Source: Lunatimonas sp. (GTDB taxonomy: Bacteria > Bacteroidota > Bacteroidia > Cytophagales > Cyclobacteriaceae). Taken from it: a stretch of 64,000 nucleotides of DNA. Of the stretch, positions 1-7,254 are shown in pieces. The notes beneath the pieces were generated by a model. That model searched no databases. It was not told the DNA's origin and was given only the letters and a program-made list of their open reading frames with translations. The position numbers and the translations under genes are program-made. The DNA is taken from the NCBI RefSeq assembly GCF_020832325.1, contig NZ_JAFIEU010000010.1:47243-111242 (forward strand). The letters are read 5' to 3'. Each line of letters opens with the position of its first letter. The stretch's first letter is position 1.

Positions 1-1
1 A

Positions 2-661
2 AACATCATCCGCCACACCGCGGTGATCCCTTTCGGGGGCAATATCATCACCACCGACATCAAAGAGGGGTGCATGGTGATGCAGAATCAGGCCGAGCTG
101 CTGAAAACCAAATTTGGCAAGGCCCTGGCCGAACGGGCCAACCCCAACGAGATCGTTTCCATACCGGGGCTCAGAAACAGACCGCCCAAGGAAATCTCCG
201 TTAAGAACTTGGCCTCCATCATTCAGGCCAGGATGGAAGAAATCATTGAGATGGTGCAGTCCGAGATCGTGGCCAGTGGCACCTACAAGAAGCTAGCGGG
301 TGGCATCGTGCTTACCGGCGGCGGATCCCTGCTAAACGGTGCTTCGCAGCTCTTTGAATATGTCACCGGGTTAGATACCCGCATTGGCTATCCCAACGAA
401 CACTTGGGCAAGTCCAAGGTGGAAGAAATCAAAAGCCCCATGTACGCCACCACCGTAGGGCTGGTACTTGCGGGCTTCAAGGCTCTGGACGACCGGGAAG
501 AAACCTACCGGGCCAAGGAACTCCACAGTCAAGTACCCCAAAATGGCAAAAACAAAATCGGTCGTGCGGAAAACGGATCCAAGGACATTTTCAGCAGCAT
601 TACCAAGAAACTGAAAAACTTCATCACCGATGATTTAGGAGATGAAACCCCGGGCTACTGA
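2..661 (+). CDS. ftsA: Cell division protein FtsA, C-terminal part (5' end outside window)
   Basis: This is the last 219 residues of FtsA, the actin-like protein that tethers FtsZ rings to the inner membrane. The frame is open from base 2. It begins in the conserved stretch HTAVIPFGGN, followed by IITTDIKEG and later the nucleotide-pocket motif LTGGGSLLNG. The extreme C-terminus (ITKKLKNFITDD) has the spacing of the short amphipathic helix that FtsA inserts in the membrane. The gene lies 90 bp upstream of ftsZ in the same direction, the usual end of the dcw cluster. It is partial only because the window starts inside it. Confidence 0.95.
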   Translation, partial: NIIRHTAVIPFGGNIITTDIKEGCMVMQNQAELLKTKFGKALAERANPNEIVSIPGLRNRPPKEISVKNLASIIQARMEEIIEMVQSEIVASGTYKKLAGGIVLTGGGSLLNGASQLFEYVTGLDTRIGYPNEHLGKSKVEEIKSPMYATTVGLVLAGFKALDDREETYRAKELHSQVPQNGKNKIGRAENGSKDIFSSITKKLKNFITDDLGDETPGY

Positions 662-751
662 TCCCAGTCCGGTTAGCCAGCGCATTTTCCATTTACGCAA
701 ACTAGTAGCCAATACATCGTTCACCATACAACGAGGAAAACGTCAGAAATT

Positions 752-2353
752 ATGAAAGACTATCAATTTGACATCCCCAAAAACCACAAGTCCATCATCA
801 AGGTGATCGGAGTGGGTGGAGGCGGCTCCAACGCCGTAAACCACATGTACAACCAGGGAATTAAAGACGTGGAGTTTGTGGTCGTCAACACGGACGCACA
901 AGCGCTTAAAAGCAGCCCTGTACCCCTGAAGATACAAATCGGCACCCACCTGACCGAGGGGTTGGGTGCGGGAGCAAATCCCGAAAAGGGAAAACACGCC
1001 GCCATGGAAAGCAAGGAGGAAATCCGCGAGCTGCTCTCCGACAATACCAAGATGATCTTCATCACTGCCGGGATGGGCGGAGGCACCGGCACGGGTGCAG
1101 CGCCAGTGATCGCCAAAATCGCCAAGGACATGGATATCCTGACCGTAGGCATCGTTACGGCGCCCTTTGTATTTGAAGGCAGGAAGAAAATGTCCTCAGC
1201 CCAGATCGGGATAGAAACCCTGCGCGAAAACTGCGATACCGTACTGGTCATCCTAAACGACAAGCTGCGGGAGATCTACGGCAACCTGCCCATTCGGCAA
1301 GCCTTTGGCAAAGCGGATAATATCCTGACCACTGCAGCCAAATCCATCGCCGAGATCATCACCATCCACCAGGACGTAAACGTAGATTTCGAAGACGTCA
1401 AGACCGTCATGAAAGACGCCGGAGCAGCCGTAATGGGCTCCGCAACGGAGGAAGGCGAGGACCGTTCGATCAAGGCCGCGGAGAAGGCCATATCCTCTCC
1501 CCTGCTCAACAATGTGGACATTCGGGGCGCACAAAAAGTACTGCTCTCCATCATGTCCGGCGAGGAGGAAGAACTCTCCATGGACGAACTGAGCGATATC
1601 ACCGAATTCATCACCAGCAAAGCCGGTGACAACGCAGAGGTAATCTTCGGACAGGGAATTGATTCAGACCTGAAAAAAGCTATCCGCGTGACCGTAATCG
1701 CGACCGGTTTTGAACCCGAATCCATCACCGAGAAGCATCAGATCATGGGCCAAAAGGCTGATGACTCAAAAAAAGTCATCGACCTGGAGTCCGGAAAAAC
1801 TTCTAAGGTGGATGAAGTAGGTGCTCACACAGGTCAGCAGTTTTCGTTTGTGACCCCCACCCCCATACAGCCGGAGCAACCCAAGGTGGAAGAAAAACCC
1901 CAGCCGGAGCCTAAAGCATCAGCGGAGCCACCTATCGTCCATAACCTGAACGATAAAGTAGATCGGGACGAGGAGTTTATCTTCGAAAAAACTGTTCCCA
2001 CACCTGAACCAAAAAAGGTGCTCACGCTATTTGACAAGGCAGACAACGAAATCGTGCCGCCCAAGCCAAAGCAGGAAGCCGAAACCAACCCGCACCTGAC
2101 GTATTACAACGAGATGCGGGAATCCGCCGTCAAAAGGGTATACGAGAAGTTTGAGCGACTGAAGCAAAAGCGCTCCGTAGATCAGTCGCCAGAAGAATTT
2201 AAGGAGAAGCTGGAAGTGCCTGCTTACCTGCGCAAGAATGTGCAATTGCAAGAAGTAGGACACAGTTCCGAGCGGAACCTTTCCAAATTCAATCTAAACG
2301 ACGACAACGAGATTATCAGCAACAACCGCTTTTTACACGATAACGTGGACTAA
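752..2353 (+). CDS. ftsZ: Cell division GTPase FtsZ
   Basis: FtsZ is the tubulin-like GTPase that polymerises at mid-cell and recruits the divisome. The 533-residue product shows the N-terminal GVGGGGSNAVNHM motif (about residues 20-32) and the tubulin signature GGGTGTGAAP (109-118). The GTPase core runs to about residue 325. A Pro/Glu/Lys-rich linker of roughly 130 residues follows, longer than in enteric bacteria, as is usual in Bacteroidota. The protein ends in the conserved partner-binding tail NNRFLHDNVD. The ATG start follows an intergenic gap of 90 bp after ftsA. Its stop codon overlaps that of the convergent reductase gene. Confidence 0.98.
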   Translation: MKDYQFDIPKNHKSIIKVIGVGGGGSNAVNHMYNQGIKDVEFVVVNTDAQALKSSPVPLKIQIGTHLTEGLGAGANPEKGKHAAMESKEEIRELLSDNTKMIFITAGMGGGTGTGAAPVIAKIAKDMDILTVGIVTAPFVFEGRKKMSSAQIGIETLRENCDTVLVILNDKLREIYGNLPIRQAFGKADNILTTAAKSIAEIITIHQDVNVDFEDVKTVMKDAGAAVMGSATEEGEDRSIKAAEKAISSPLLNNVDIRGAQKVLLSIMSGEEEELSMDELSDITEFITSKAGDNAEVIFGQGIDSDLKKAIRVTVIATGFEPESITEKHQIMGQKADDSKKVIDLESGKTSKVDEVGAHTGQQFSFVTPTPIQPEQPKVEEKPQPEPKASAEPPIVHNLNDKVDRDEEFIFEKTVPTPEPKKVLTLFDKADNEIVPPKPKQEAETNPHLTYYNEMRESAVKRVYEKFERLKQKRSVDQSPEEFKEKLEVPAYLRKNVQLQEVGHSSERNLSKFNLNDDNEIISNNRFLHDNVD

Positions 2354-2874
2354 AAAGCAATCAATAGTTCTGCCTGTTCTCGCAATAAGTCAAGGTACAA
2401 TCTGTTGGTGAGCAGATTGCCTGACATGTTTTCCTCGATCTTTGCCAATCTTGGCTTAAAGGCGAGCACATGCATTCCCAGGTAATGAAAAACGTCGGTC
2501 AGGTGGCTCATGGCTATACTGCCACCGCCGACGCCTGAGGAAATCCCCACCAGTGCACACTTCTTATGCCGAAAACTGTTCGGGTAGGTCATGCCATCGA
2601 TAAAGGCTTTCAGGATACCGGGAAAGGAGTGGTTGTACTCCGGTACGATAAACACGTATTTGCTACCGGCCTTTACTTGATCGTGGACCTTGTTGAAGGC
2701 GGCGTTTTTTCCATTGTTTTCGTAAAGCGCCGAAAACACAAAATCATCCGGCAGATCACTGAGACTGATGATCTCGGAGGATTGCCCCAAACCCAGCAGC
2801 AGTTCCTGGTATTGATTAGCGACCTGTTCGGATATGGAGGGCTGGCGGTTGGTGCCAACGATTATTTTTATCAT
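2350..2874 (-). CDS. NADPH-dependent FMN reductase (flavodoxin-like fold)
   Basis: A 174-residue flavoprotein of the NADPH-dependent FMN reductase family, which uses NAD(P)H to reduce FMN, quinones or azo compounds in the cytoplasm. The N-terminal strand-loop GTNRQPSISEQVA is the phosphate-binding loop. VPEYNHSFPGILKAFIDG (about residues 100-117) is the family's isoalloxazine-contacting segment. Length is normal. The gene is convergent with ftsZ; the two stop codons overlap, so neither has its own terminator. The physiological substrate cannot be told from sequence. Confidence 0.85.
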   Translation of the reverse strand: MIKIIVGTNRQPSISEQVANQYQELLLGLGQSSEIISLSDLPDDFVFSALYENNGKNAAFNKVHDQVKAGSKYVFIVPEYNHSFPGILKAFIDGMTYPNSFRHKKCALVGISSGVGGGSIAMSHLTDVFHYLGMHVLAFKPRLAKIEENMSGNLLTNRLYLDLLREQAELLIAF

Positions 2875-3023
2875 GAGTGCTTGGGGGATTCTTTTATAAC
2901 TTCAATACTACAACCAACCGAGGGGTAAAGTTTCTTTAAAAAGCGAATAAATTATCTAAACCGGAGGAATAGATCCGCCGGAAAGCCTATTTTTACCTTT
3001 TTTACACCTAAATTATTCGACGC

Positions 3024-3863
3024 ATGCCTACCAACCAAGTTGCCCAAACCCATATACAGAAAATCGGTGAAGCCTTTCAGTACCTCAGCGACTGTTTTGA
3101 ATCCTCTCCCCGCATAGGCATCGTCCTGGGTACTGGGCTGGGCAGCTTAATGGACGACCTGGAGCTGGACTGTGAGGTAAACTACAAGGACATCCCGAAT
3201 TTTCCGGTATCCACGGTAGAATCCCACGCCGGGAAGCTGGTATTTGGCAAAATCCAGGGAAAGCCTGTAGTGGTAATGAAGGGGCGGTTTCACTATTACG
3301 AGGGTTACACCATGAAGGAGGTGACTTTTCCGGTGCGGGTGATGAAACAAATGGGCATCAAACACCTGCTGATCTCCAATGCCTCCGGTGGGCTAAACCC
3401 CACCTATCAGGTCGGCGATTGCATGGTCATCGACGATCATATCAACCTTTTTCCGGAAAATCCTCTGATCGGCAAAAACCTCGACAGCATGGGTCCCCGC
3501 TTTCCCGACATGAGCGAACCCTATGCCAGGGACCTGGTGGAAGTTGCGATGGACTATGCGCAGCGAAACGGACTGACGCTGCATAGCGGCGTATATGCTG
3601 GAGTGACCGGCCCCACGCTGGAGACGCCTGCCGAATACAAATACCTCCGTGCCATCGGTGCAGATGCTGTGGGTATGAGTACGGTGCCCGAGGTGATCGT
3701 GGCCCGGCACATGGATATCCCGGTCTTTGGGATCTCGGCCATCACCGACCTGGGGGTGCCCGGCAAGATCAAAAAGATTGCGTTGGCCGATGTGATCGAT
3801 GCGGCAAAGGCCGCCGAACCGGTGATGACCCGGATACTGCACGAGGTGATCAGAAGCTTGTAG
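3024..3863 (+). CDS. punA: Purine nucleoside phosphorylase (type I, trimeric)
   Basis: Catalyses phosphorolysis of inosine and guanosine to base plus ribose-1-phosphate in purine salvage. The 279 residues show the phosphate loop GTGLGSL (about 36-42), ESHAGKLVFG with the conserved His at 68, RFHYYEGY (88-95) and NASGGLNP. The long base-binding segment runs from GVYAGVTGPTLETPAEY to VGMSTVPEVIVARHM. This is the PNP/MTAP class of about 270-290 residues rather than the hexameric DeoD class. It has no obvious operon partner. It is the last core gene before the accessory island. Confidence 0.95.
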   Translation: MPTNQVAQTHIQKIGEAFQYLSDCFESSPRIGIVLGTGLGSLMDDLELDCEVNYKDIPNFPVSTVESHAGKLVFGKIQGKPVVVMKGRFHYYEGYTMKEVTFPVRVMKQMGIKHLLISNASGGLNPTYQVGDCMVIDDHINLFPENPLIGKNLDSMGPRFPDMSEPYARDLVEVAMDYAQRNGLTLHSGVYAGVTGPTLETPAEYKYLRAIGADAVGMSTVPEVIVARHMDIPVFGISAITDLGVPGKIKKIALADVIDAAKAAEPVMTRILHEVIRSL

Positions 3864-3876
3864 GCAGGAAGTGGGG

Positions 3877-3960
3877 CTAGGTGCCTTCTCCGGGTGGATC
3901 GATGTTTTGGCGCTTTAAGTTGCGGTTCATATACGTCTGCCAGGTGACCACGTTGACCTT
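3877..3960 (-). pseudogene. Orphan C-terminal tail of an unidentified gene, cut by the island edge
   Basis: Read on the minus strand, about 27 codons ending in TAG give a plausible protein tail (TWQTYMNRNLKRQNIDPP and a few more residues). It is charged and hydrophilic, unlike random translation. It runs directly into the recombinase fragment on the other strand at about 3955-3965, where any upstream coding sequence would be expected. I read it as the last codons of a core gene convergent with punA whose body was displaced when the island arrived. I do not recognise the family. The call rests on one short stretch and could be chance. Confidence 0.3.
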
Positions 3961-4149
3961 GTCCTGATGCTGCTGTACGGCGGCGGACTGCGCATAGGAG
4001 AAGTACTCAACCTGAAGACCAGCGATATAGAAGTTGACCGCAAAATGATCCGTATACGGCAGGCAAAAGGCAAAAAAGACCGATATACCCTATTGCCCGT
4101 CGCCATCCTGGATCGGTTGCGGCGATACCTAAGAGCTAACAGGTATTGA
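3955..4149 (+). pseudogene. Tyrosine recombinase/integrase fragment (XerD/IntI-like)
   Basis: About 65 codons match the front half of a phage-integrase-type catalytic domain. LLYGGGLRIGEVLNL carries the first catalytic Arg, and the beta-hairpin IRIRQAKGKKDRYTLLP carries the catalytic Lys. A stop follows soon after, so the HxxR box and the nucleophilic Tyr are absent. So is the N-terminal SAM-like domain, since the frame simply starts mid-domain after the orphan tail on the other strand. The piece is therefore inactive. It sits at the left edge of the gene-cassette island, where an integron or element integrase would be expected, but a 60-codon remnant cannot be assigned to a subfamily. Confidence 0.75.
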
Positions 4150-4222
4150 AATGAAAAAGCTAGTTGCCTATAATCGGAATTTCATTAAATTTAGAAGTCT
4201 AAACCACTGGGTACATAGGACA

Positions 4223-4248
4223 GCTAACCGCAAGGGGTTGCGGTTAGC
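4223..4248. repeat. Perfect 11-bp inverted repeat (4-base loop)
   Basis: GCTAACCGCAA (4223-4233) and TTGCGGTTAGC (4238-4248) are exact reverse complements around a GGGG loop. The hairpin follows the recombinase fragment and precedes the first cassette gene. It lacks a T-tract, so it is not a clear intrinsic terminator. Its right arm ends CGGTTAGC, similar to the CGTTAG boxes found at the right boundaries of later cassette junctions (5903 and 8454), so it may be the left boundary of the array. Confidence 0.6.
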
Positions 4249-4285
4249 CAGTAGTTGTGCTTCATTTAAATAATCGAAATAAACG

Positions 4286-4303
4286 AACATTCTTTTGAAT
4301 GTT
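4286..4303. promoter_or_regulatory. Palindromic candidate operator of the toxin-antitoxin operon
   Basis: AACATTC (4286-4292) and GAATGTT (4297-4303) form a perfect 7-bp palindrome around TTTT, 31 bp upstream of the preferred antitoxin start at 4335. The antitoxin carries a DNA-binding domain, and such antitoxins usually repress their own promoter, so this is a likely binding site. The role is inferred from position and symmetry only. Confidence 0.45.
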
Positions 4304-4334
4304 TCGTATGTTTGCTGTAACAAAGCAGATTAAT

Positions 4335-4790
4335 ATGAACAACATTGAGAATATAGAAAGACCTTCTAAAGAAGAACAAAAGGCAGCCATGTTATCCTAT
4401 GATGCTTTAGCTGCTGCATTAGATCAAATTCATTCTGAATACCCTGAAATTGAAATCGAAGAGACCAATGATAGGATTAAAATTCCTTTGAAAGCATTGC
4501 AACTTCTAGCCAAAATTCTAAAAGAGACCAGTAATGGTAAACCTGTATCTATAGTTCCTATTGCTACTGAAATAACTACTCAAGCAGCAGCGGAACTTAT
4601 AGGATGCTCAAGGCCACATTTGGTGAAATTGCTTGAAAACGGGGAAATCAGCTTTACAAAAGTTGGTAAACACAGAAGAATCAAATATCAGGATATCATC
4701 AATTATAAAAGAAAAATGAAAGAAGAGCAGCGCAAATTGCTCATAGAAATCATGAAGTCAGACGAAGAATCAGGTTTGTATGATTCATAG
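4335..4790 (+). CDS. Antitoxin with excisionase/MerR-like helix-turn-helix (VapB50-type)
   Basis: The C-terminal half contains an excisionase-type winged helix-turn-helix: TTQAAAELIGCSRPHLVKLL followed by the wing GEISFTKVGKHRRIKYQDII. This class of DNA-binding antitoxin pairs with PIN-domain ribonucleases (mycobacterial VapB50 is annotated as excisionase-like). The N-terminal half is acidic and helical, suited to holding the toxin. An in-frame ATG at 4299 also exists, but it lies inside the palindromic candidate operator, so the ATG at 4335 (MNNIENIERP) is preferred, giving 151 residues. The 3' end overlaps the toxin start by 11 bp, which implies translational coupling. AT-rich codon use differs from the core genes on either side. 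Confidence 0.75.
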   Translation: MNNIENIERPSKEEQKAAMLSYDALAAALDQIHSEYPEIEIEETNDRIKIPLKALQLLAKILKETSNGKPVSIVPIATEITTQAAAELIGCSRPHLVKLLENGEISFTKVGKHRRIKYQDIINYKRKMKEEQRKLLIEIMKSDEESGLYDS

Positions 4791-5343
4791 TGTCAGATTT
4801 ACATGCGTTCTTGATACCAATGTGATTTACCCGATTGATATCAGAGACCTTCTGTTTTGGTTTGCCTCATATGATCTTTTCACTCCCAAATGGAGTAAAC
4901 AAATTTTTATAGAATGGGAAAACGTGATGAAACGTAAGGGTATTTCTGAAGAAGAGATAAAAAAAAGATTGGACAAAGCCTTGCGTGCATTTCCAGATGC
5001 GTTGGTTGATAATTATGAATCACTTGTTAACTCTTTAGAATTGCCTGACGAAAAAGATAGGCATGTATTGGCTGCTGCAATTAAAACGAATGCAAATATC
5101 ATAGTAACAAACAACCTGAAGGATTTTCCACCAGCATATTTAGCAAGCTTCGGTTTAACAGCAAAAACAGCCGATGACTTTATAACAGATACCATTGACC
5201 TAAATAATGACCTTGCATTAGAAGCTTTCAGAGCATTGGTATTGAATAGAACCAATCCCAATCTGGATGAATTTGAGATATTAGATCGATTTCGGAAAAA
5301 TGGACTGATTGATTCAGCAAACTACCTGCATGCTCTATTATGA
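4780..5343 (+). CDS. PIN-domain ribonuclease toxin (VapC50-type)
   Basis: A 187-residue PIN-domain protein, predicted to be a Mg-dependent ribonuclease toxin held inactive by the preceding antitoxin. Acidic active-site candidates are visible: D12 in VLDTNVIYP, E45 in FIEWENV, D90/D93 in LPDEKDRHVLAAA and D115 in TNNLKDFP. It is longer than classical VapC (about 130 residues). The extra C-terminal helical part from about residue 135 fits the VapC50-like subgroup that partners excisionase-type antitoxins. The start overlaps the antitoxin by 11 bp. Target RNA unknown. Confidence 0.8.
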   Translation: MIHSVRFTCVLDTNVIYPIDIRDLLFWFASYDLFTPKWSKQIFIEWENVMKRKGISEEEIKKRLDKALRAFPDALVDNYESLVNSLELPDEKDRHVLAAAIKTNANIIVTNNLKDFPPAYLASFGLTAKTADDFITDTIDLNNDLALEAFRALVLNRTNPNLDEFEILDRFRKNGLIDSANYLHALL

Positions 5344-5364
5344 TAAAGGAAAAACGAAAGCACA

Positions 5365-5783
5365 ATCGAGTAGCCCGACCTGAGCTAAATAGCTCTGGTT
5401 GAGGCTCTCAAACCACTCCCGATAGCTCGGGATACGGGTCTCGTCCTCCCCGCAGCCCGGCCCCTCGCTAAAATGATCCGCCTCGGCGGATTATTTCTTA
5501 ACGCTCAGTCCCAGTTCATCAACCATAGAATAGCCGCTCTTTTCACCGACTATCCCTTTCCGCTACTTTTAAGATAAGGCTATGCCGATAGCTATCGGCA
5601 CTCCGTATCGAATTTTCGTGTCGCTTGATGTTCGGTCTCCCGACTGACTTGTTGGAACGAAGTGGAAATCCCGCCCTAGCGGGGCTAACAGGCTTCACCA
5701 ACTTGTCCGCCAGCCGGCGGAGACTTTCACCCTCTGGAATACTTTGGTATCTTCGATACCAGATGCCCATGCCGGGCACACAC
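5365..5783 (-). mobile_element. Group II intron-like ORF-less element, copy A
   Basis: A 419-base structured non-coding stretch. On the minus strand it begins GTGTGTGCCCGGCATGGGC, contains GGGTGAAAGTC, and ends CTACTCGAT, all features I associate with group II introns. Before the 3' end there is a domain-VI-like hairpin, then a GTTTGAGAG box and a second hairpin (CCCGA/TCGGG) in the position of domain V. The true domain V at the right edge of the window has the same order. Here the second hairpin lacks the canonical triad and bulge, so the element is probably catalytically dead or trans-dependent. It contains no reverse-transcriptase gene. The 134 bp at 5653-5786 are 132/134 identical to copy B. 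Confidence 0.55.
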
Positions 5784-5784
5784 A

Positions 5785-5911
5785 GCAACTAAGAAAACAT
5801 GGGGCGGTCAATGGTATCCGAAAGATTTGTTCCCCGAGCAAACCTTTGTTCTAACAGCAAGGTAATCGCTTCGAAATGCACCACGTTTCTTAGCCGCGGA
5901 CCGTTAGTGGC
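5785..5911. repeat. attC-like imperfect palindrome at cassette junction A
   Basis: GCAACTAAG (5785-5793) and GTTAGTGGC (5903-5911) are inverted matches at 7 of 9 positions. Inner arms AAGAAA (5791-5796) and TTTCTT (5886-5891) pair exactly. The outer arms place AAC on the left and GTT on the right, as in integron attC sites, and the 127-bp length is in the attC range. It abuts the 5' end of intron-like copy A. Folding as single-stranded DNA was not computed. Confidence 0.4.
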
Positions 5912-5997
5912 AGGCAAAAAAAAACTACGTATGAAATCTACTTTGTTTGCACGTGCTATAAATTTGATTTAATTTTACACGTACAAGAACTTAAAAT

Positions 5998-6003
5998 AGG
6001 AGG
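5998..6003 (+). promoter_or_regulatory. Strong Shine-Dalgarno AGGAGG
   Basis: A perfect AGGAGG lies 8 bases before the ATG at 6012. Almost no other gene in the window has such a site, which is normal for Bacteroidota, where Shine-Dalgarno sequences are weak or absent. Its presence here supports the start choice and suggests the gene pair came from a different translational background. Confidence 0.75.
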
Positions 6004-6011
6004 AGTGTAAA

Positions 6012-6260
6012 ATGAATACTAAACTGACACTTACAATAGAGCAATCGGTAATTGAAAAAGCTAAAAAGTACGCATCAGGAAAAGGCAAAAGTCTTTCTAA
6101 CATAATAGAGAATTACCTAAAAATCATTACGAAAGAAGAACAATCCAAGGAAGTTGAACTGACTCCCATCGTGAAATCTTTAAAGGGGACATTTAAAGAA
6201 CCCCGAAACTTTGATTATAAATCGGAACTCTCAAAAAGACTTGCTGAAAAATACCTGTAA
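6012..6260 (+). CDS. DUF6364-like antitoxin (ribbon-helix-helix type)
   Basis: An 82-residue protein. The N-terminus TKLTLTIEQSVIEKAKKYA followed by GKSLSNIIENYLKII has the pattern of a beta strand plus two helices of small ribbon-helix-helix antitoxins, and resembles the DUF6364 family. The C-terminal part (FDYKSELSKRLAEKYL) is the likely toxin-wrapping segment. It would neutralise the PIN toxin that starts 2 bp after its stop and repress the shared promoter. The perfect AGGAGG upstream fixes the start. The leader (5912-6011) is AT-rich. Confidence 0.8.
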   Translation: MNTKLTLTIEQSVIEKAKKYASGKGKSLSNIIENYLKIITKEEQSKEVELTPIVKSLKGTFKEPRNFDYKSELSKRLAEKYL

Positions 6261-6262
6261 GA

Positions 6263-6688
6263 ATGAAAAGAATATTGATTGACACTGACGTTATTCTGGA
6301 TTTCTTTTTCGACAGAAAACCCTTTTCAGACAATGCAGCGAAAGTATTAGCCCTTTGCGAATCTAAAAAAATTACAGGCCATATTACGTCAATGATTATT
6401 AGCAATGTATACTATTTGTTGAGACAAACTGCGAAGCACGAAAAAGTGACTGATAAATTAAATCAGTTAATCTCCATAACTGAGGTGTTGACCACTGATA
6501 AAGAAACAATATTGCGGGCTCTGAATTCACCATTTAAAGACTTTGAAGATGCTTTACAGAACTATTCCGCTGAAATAATCGGAGACATCGATGTAATAGT
6601 CACTCGTAATACTAAGGATTTTAAAAACAGTGCATTAGGGGTTATGACTCCGGAGAGTTATTTGAAGTTAATAATAGCAAACCACTAA
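6263..6688 (+). CDS. PIN-domain ribonuclease toxin (VapC family)
   Basis: A 141-residue PIN domain. Acidic residues sit at the expected places: D7/D9 in LIDTDVILDFFF, D93/D96 in KDFEDALQ and D119 in TRNTKDF; SNVYYLL carries the conserved polar residue of the second motif. This is standard VapC size. It should cleave RNA when the unstable antitoxin is lost. The 2-bp gap after the antitoxin gene shows a bicistronic unit. It is not close in sequence to the PIN protein at 4780, so the two toxin-antitoxin pairs were acquired separately rather than by duplication. Confidence 0.85.
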   Translation: MKRILIDTDVILDFFFDRKPFSDNAAKVLALCESKKITGHITSMIISNVYYLLRQTAKHEKVTDKLNQLISITEVLTTDKETILRALNSPFKDFEDALQNYSAEIIGDIDVIVTRNTKDFKNSALGVMTPESYLKLIIANH

Positions 6689-6789
6689 GAAAGCTGTATA
6701 CGGCAGCCAAGGCTCCATAGCAGATAGAGTGCTTCGTACTCCCAAGTCAGCCGCACTTGGCCTGAAAATCTCGTAATTGGCAGAAAAGC

Positions 6790-6817
6790 CCCGGCCGACC
6801 ACATACAGCCGGGTTTT
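6790..6817 (+). terminator. Candidate intrinsic terminator after the second toxin-antitoxin pair
   Basis: CCCGGC (6790-6795) and GCCGGG (6808-6813) form a 6-bp GC stem around a 12-base loop, followed by TTTT. It lies 102 bp past the toxin stop. The loop is long and the T-tract short, so efficiency is uncertain. Confidence 0.4.
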
Positions 6818-6929
6818 GTGTGCAATTTGACAAACCAATATATTCAAATAAATTTTACGGGTTTGTATTTCATTTATATCAAATATATTATTATTTACAT
6901 AATAATATAAATTATAAAAACTGCAGACA

Positions 6930-7251
6930 ATCGAGGCCCTACCTGAGCTAAATAGCTCAGGATGGAGCTCTAAAACCGCTCGGGATAGCTATGGGGATAC
7001 GGGGCTCGTCCTCCCCGCGGCCTGGCCCCATGCTAAAATAATCCGCCGAAGCGGATTATTTCTATACGCTAGGTCCTCTCACGGCAAGACCACCAGCCCT
7101 GTGAAATACAGGAGACTGGCTGGAACGAAGTGGAAATCCCGCCTTAGCGGGGCTAACAGGCTTCACCAACTTGTCCGCCAGCCGGCGGAGACTTTCACCC
7201 TCTGGAATACTTTGGTATCTTCGATACCAGATGCCCATGCTGGGCACACAC
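6930..7251 (-). mobile_element. Group II intron-like ORF-less element, copy B
   Basis: A 322-base non-coding element, same strand and layout as copy A. The minus strand starts GTGTGTGCCCAGCATGGGC at 7251 and ends CTCGAT at 6930. The domain-VI-like hairpin is perfect here (CCTGAGCTA 6942-6950, TAGCTCAGG 6953-6961). A further perfect 10-bp stem (7037-7046 with 7051-7060) stands where an intron would carry its ORF domain. The 5' part (7121-7254) differs from copy A at only two positions, while the 3' half is strongly diverged except for paired positions. At this length it cannot hold a full set of group II domains, so it is a reduced derivative. Confidence 0.55.
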
Positions 7252-7254
7252 AGC

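Noticed and set aside
763..1263. Long frames opposite ftsZ, pyk, oligopeptidase and other genes
   Set aside because: They are shadows of high-confidence genes with no independent protein features.
4299..4334. Upstream ATG of the excisionase-like antitoxin
   Set aside because: It falls inside the palindromic candidate operator and adds residues unlike the rest; the ATG at 4335 is more likely.
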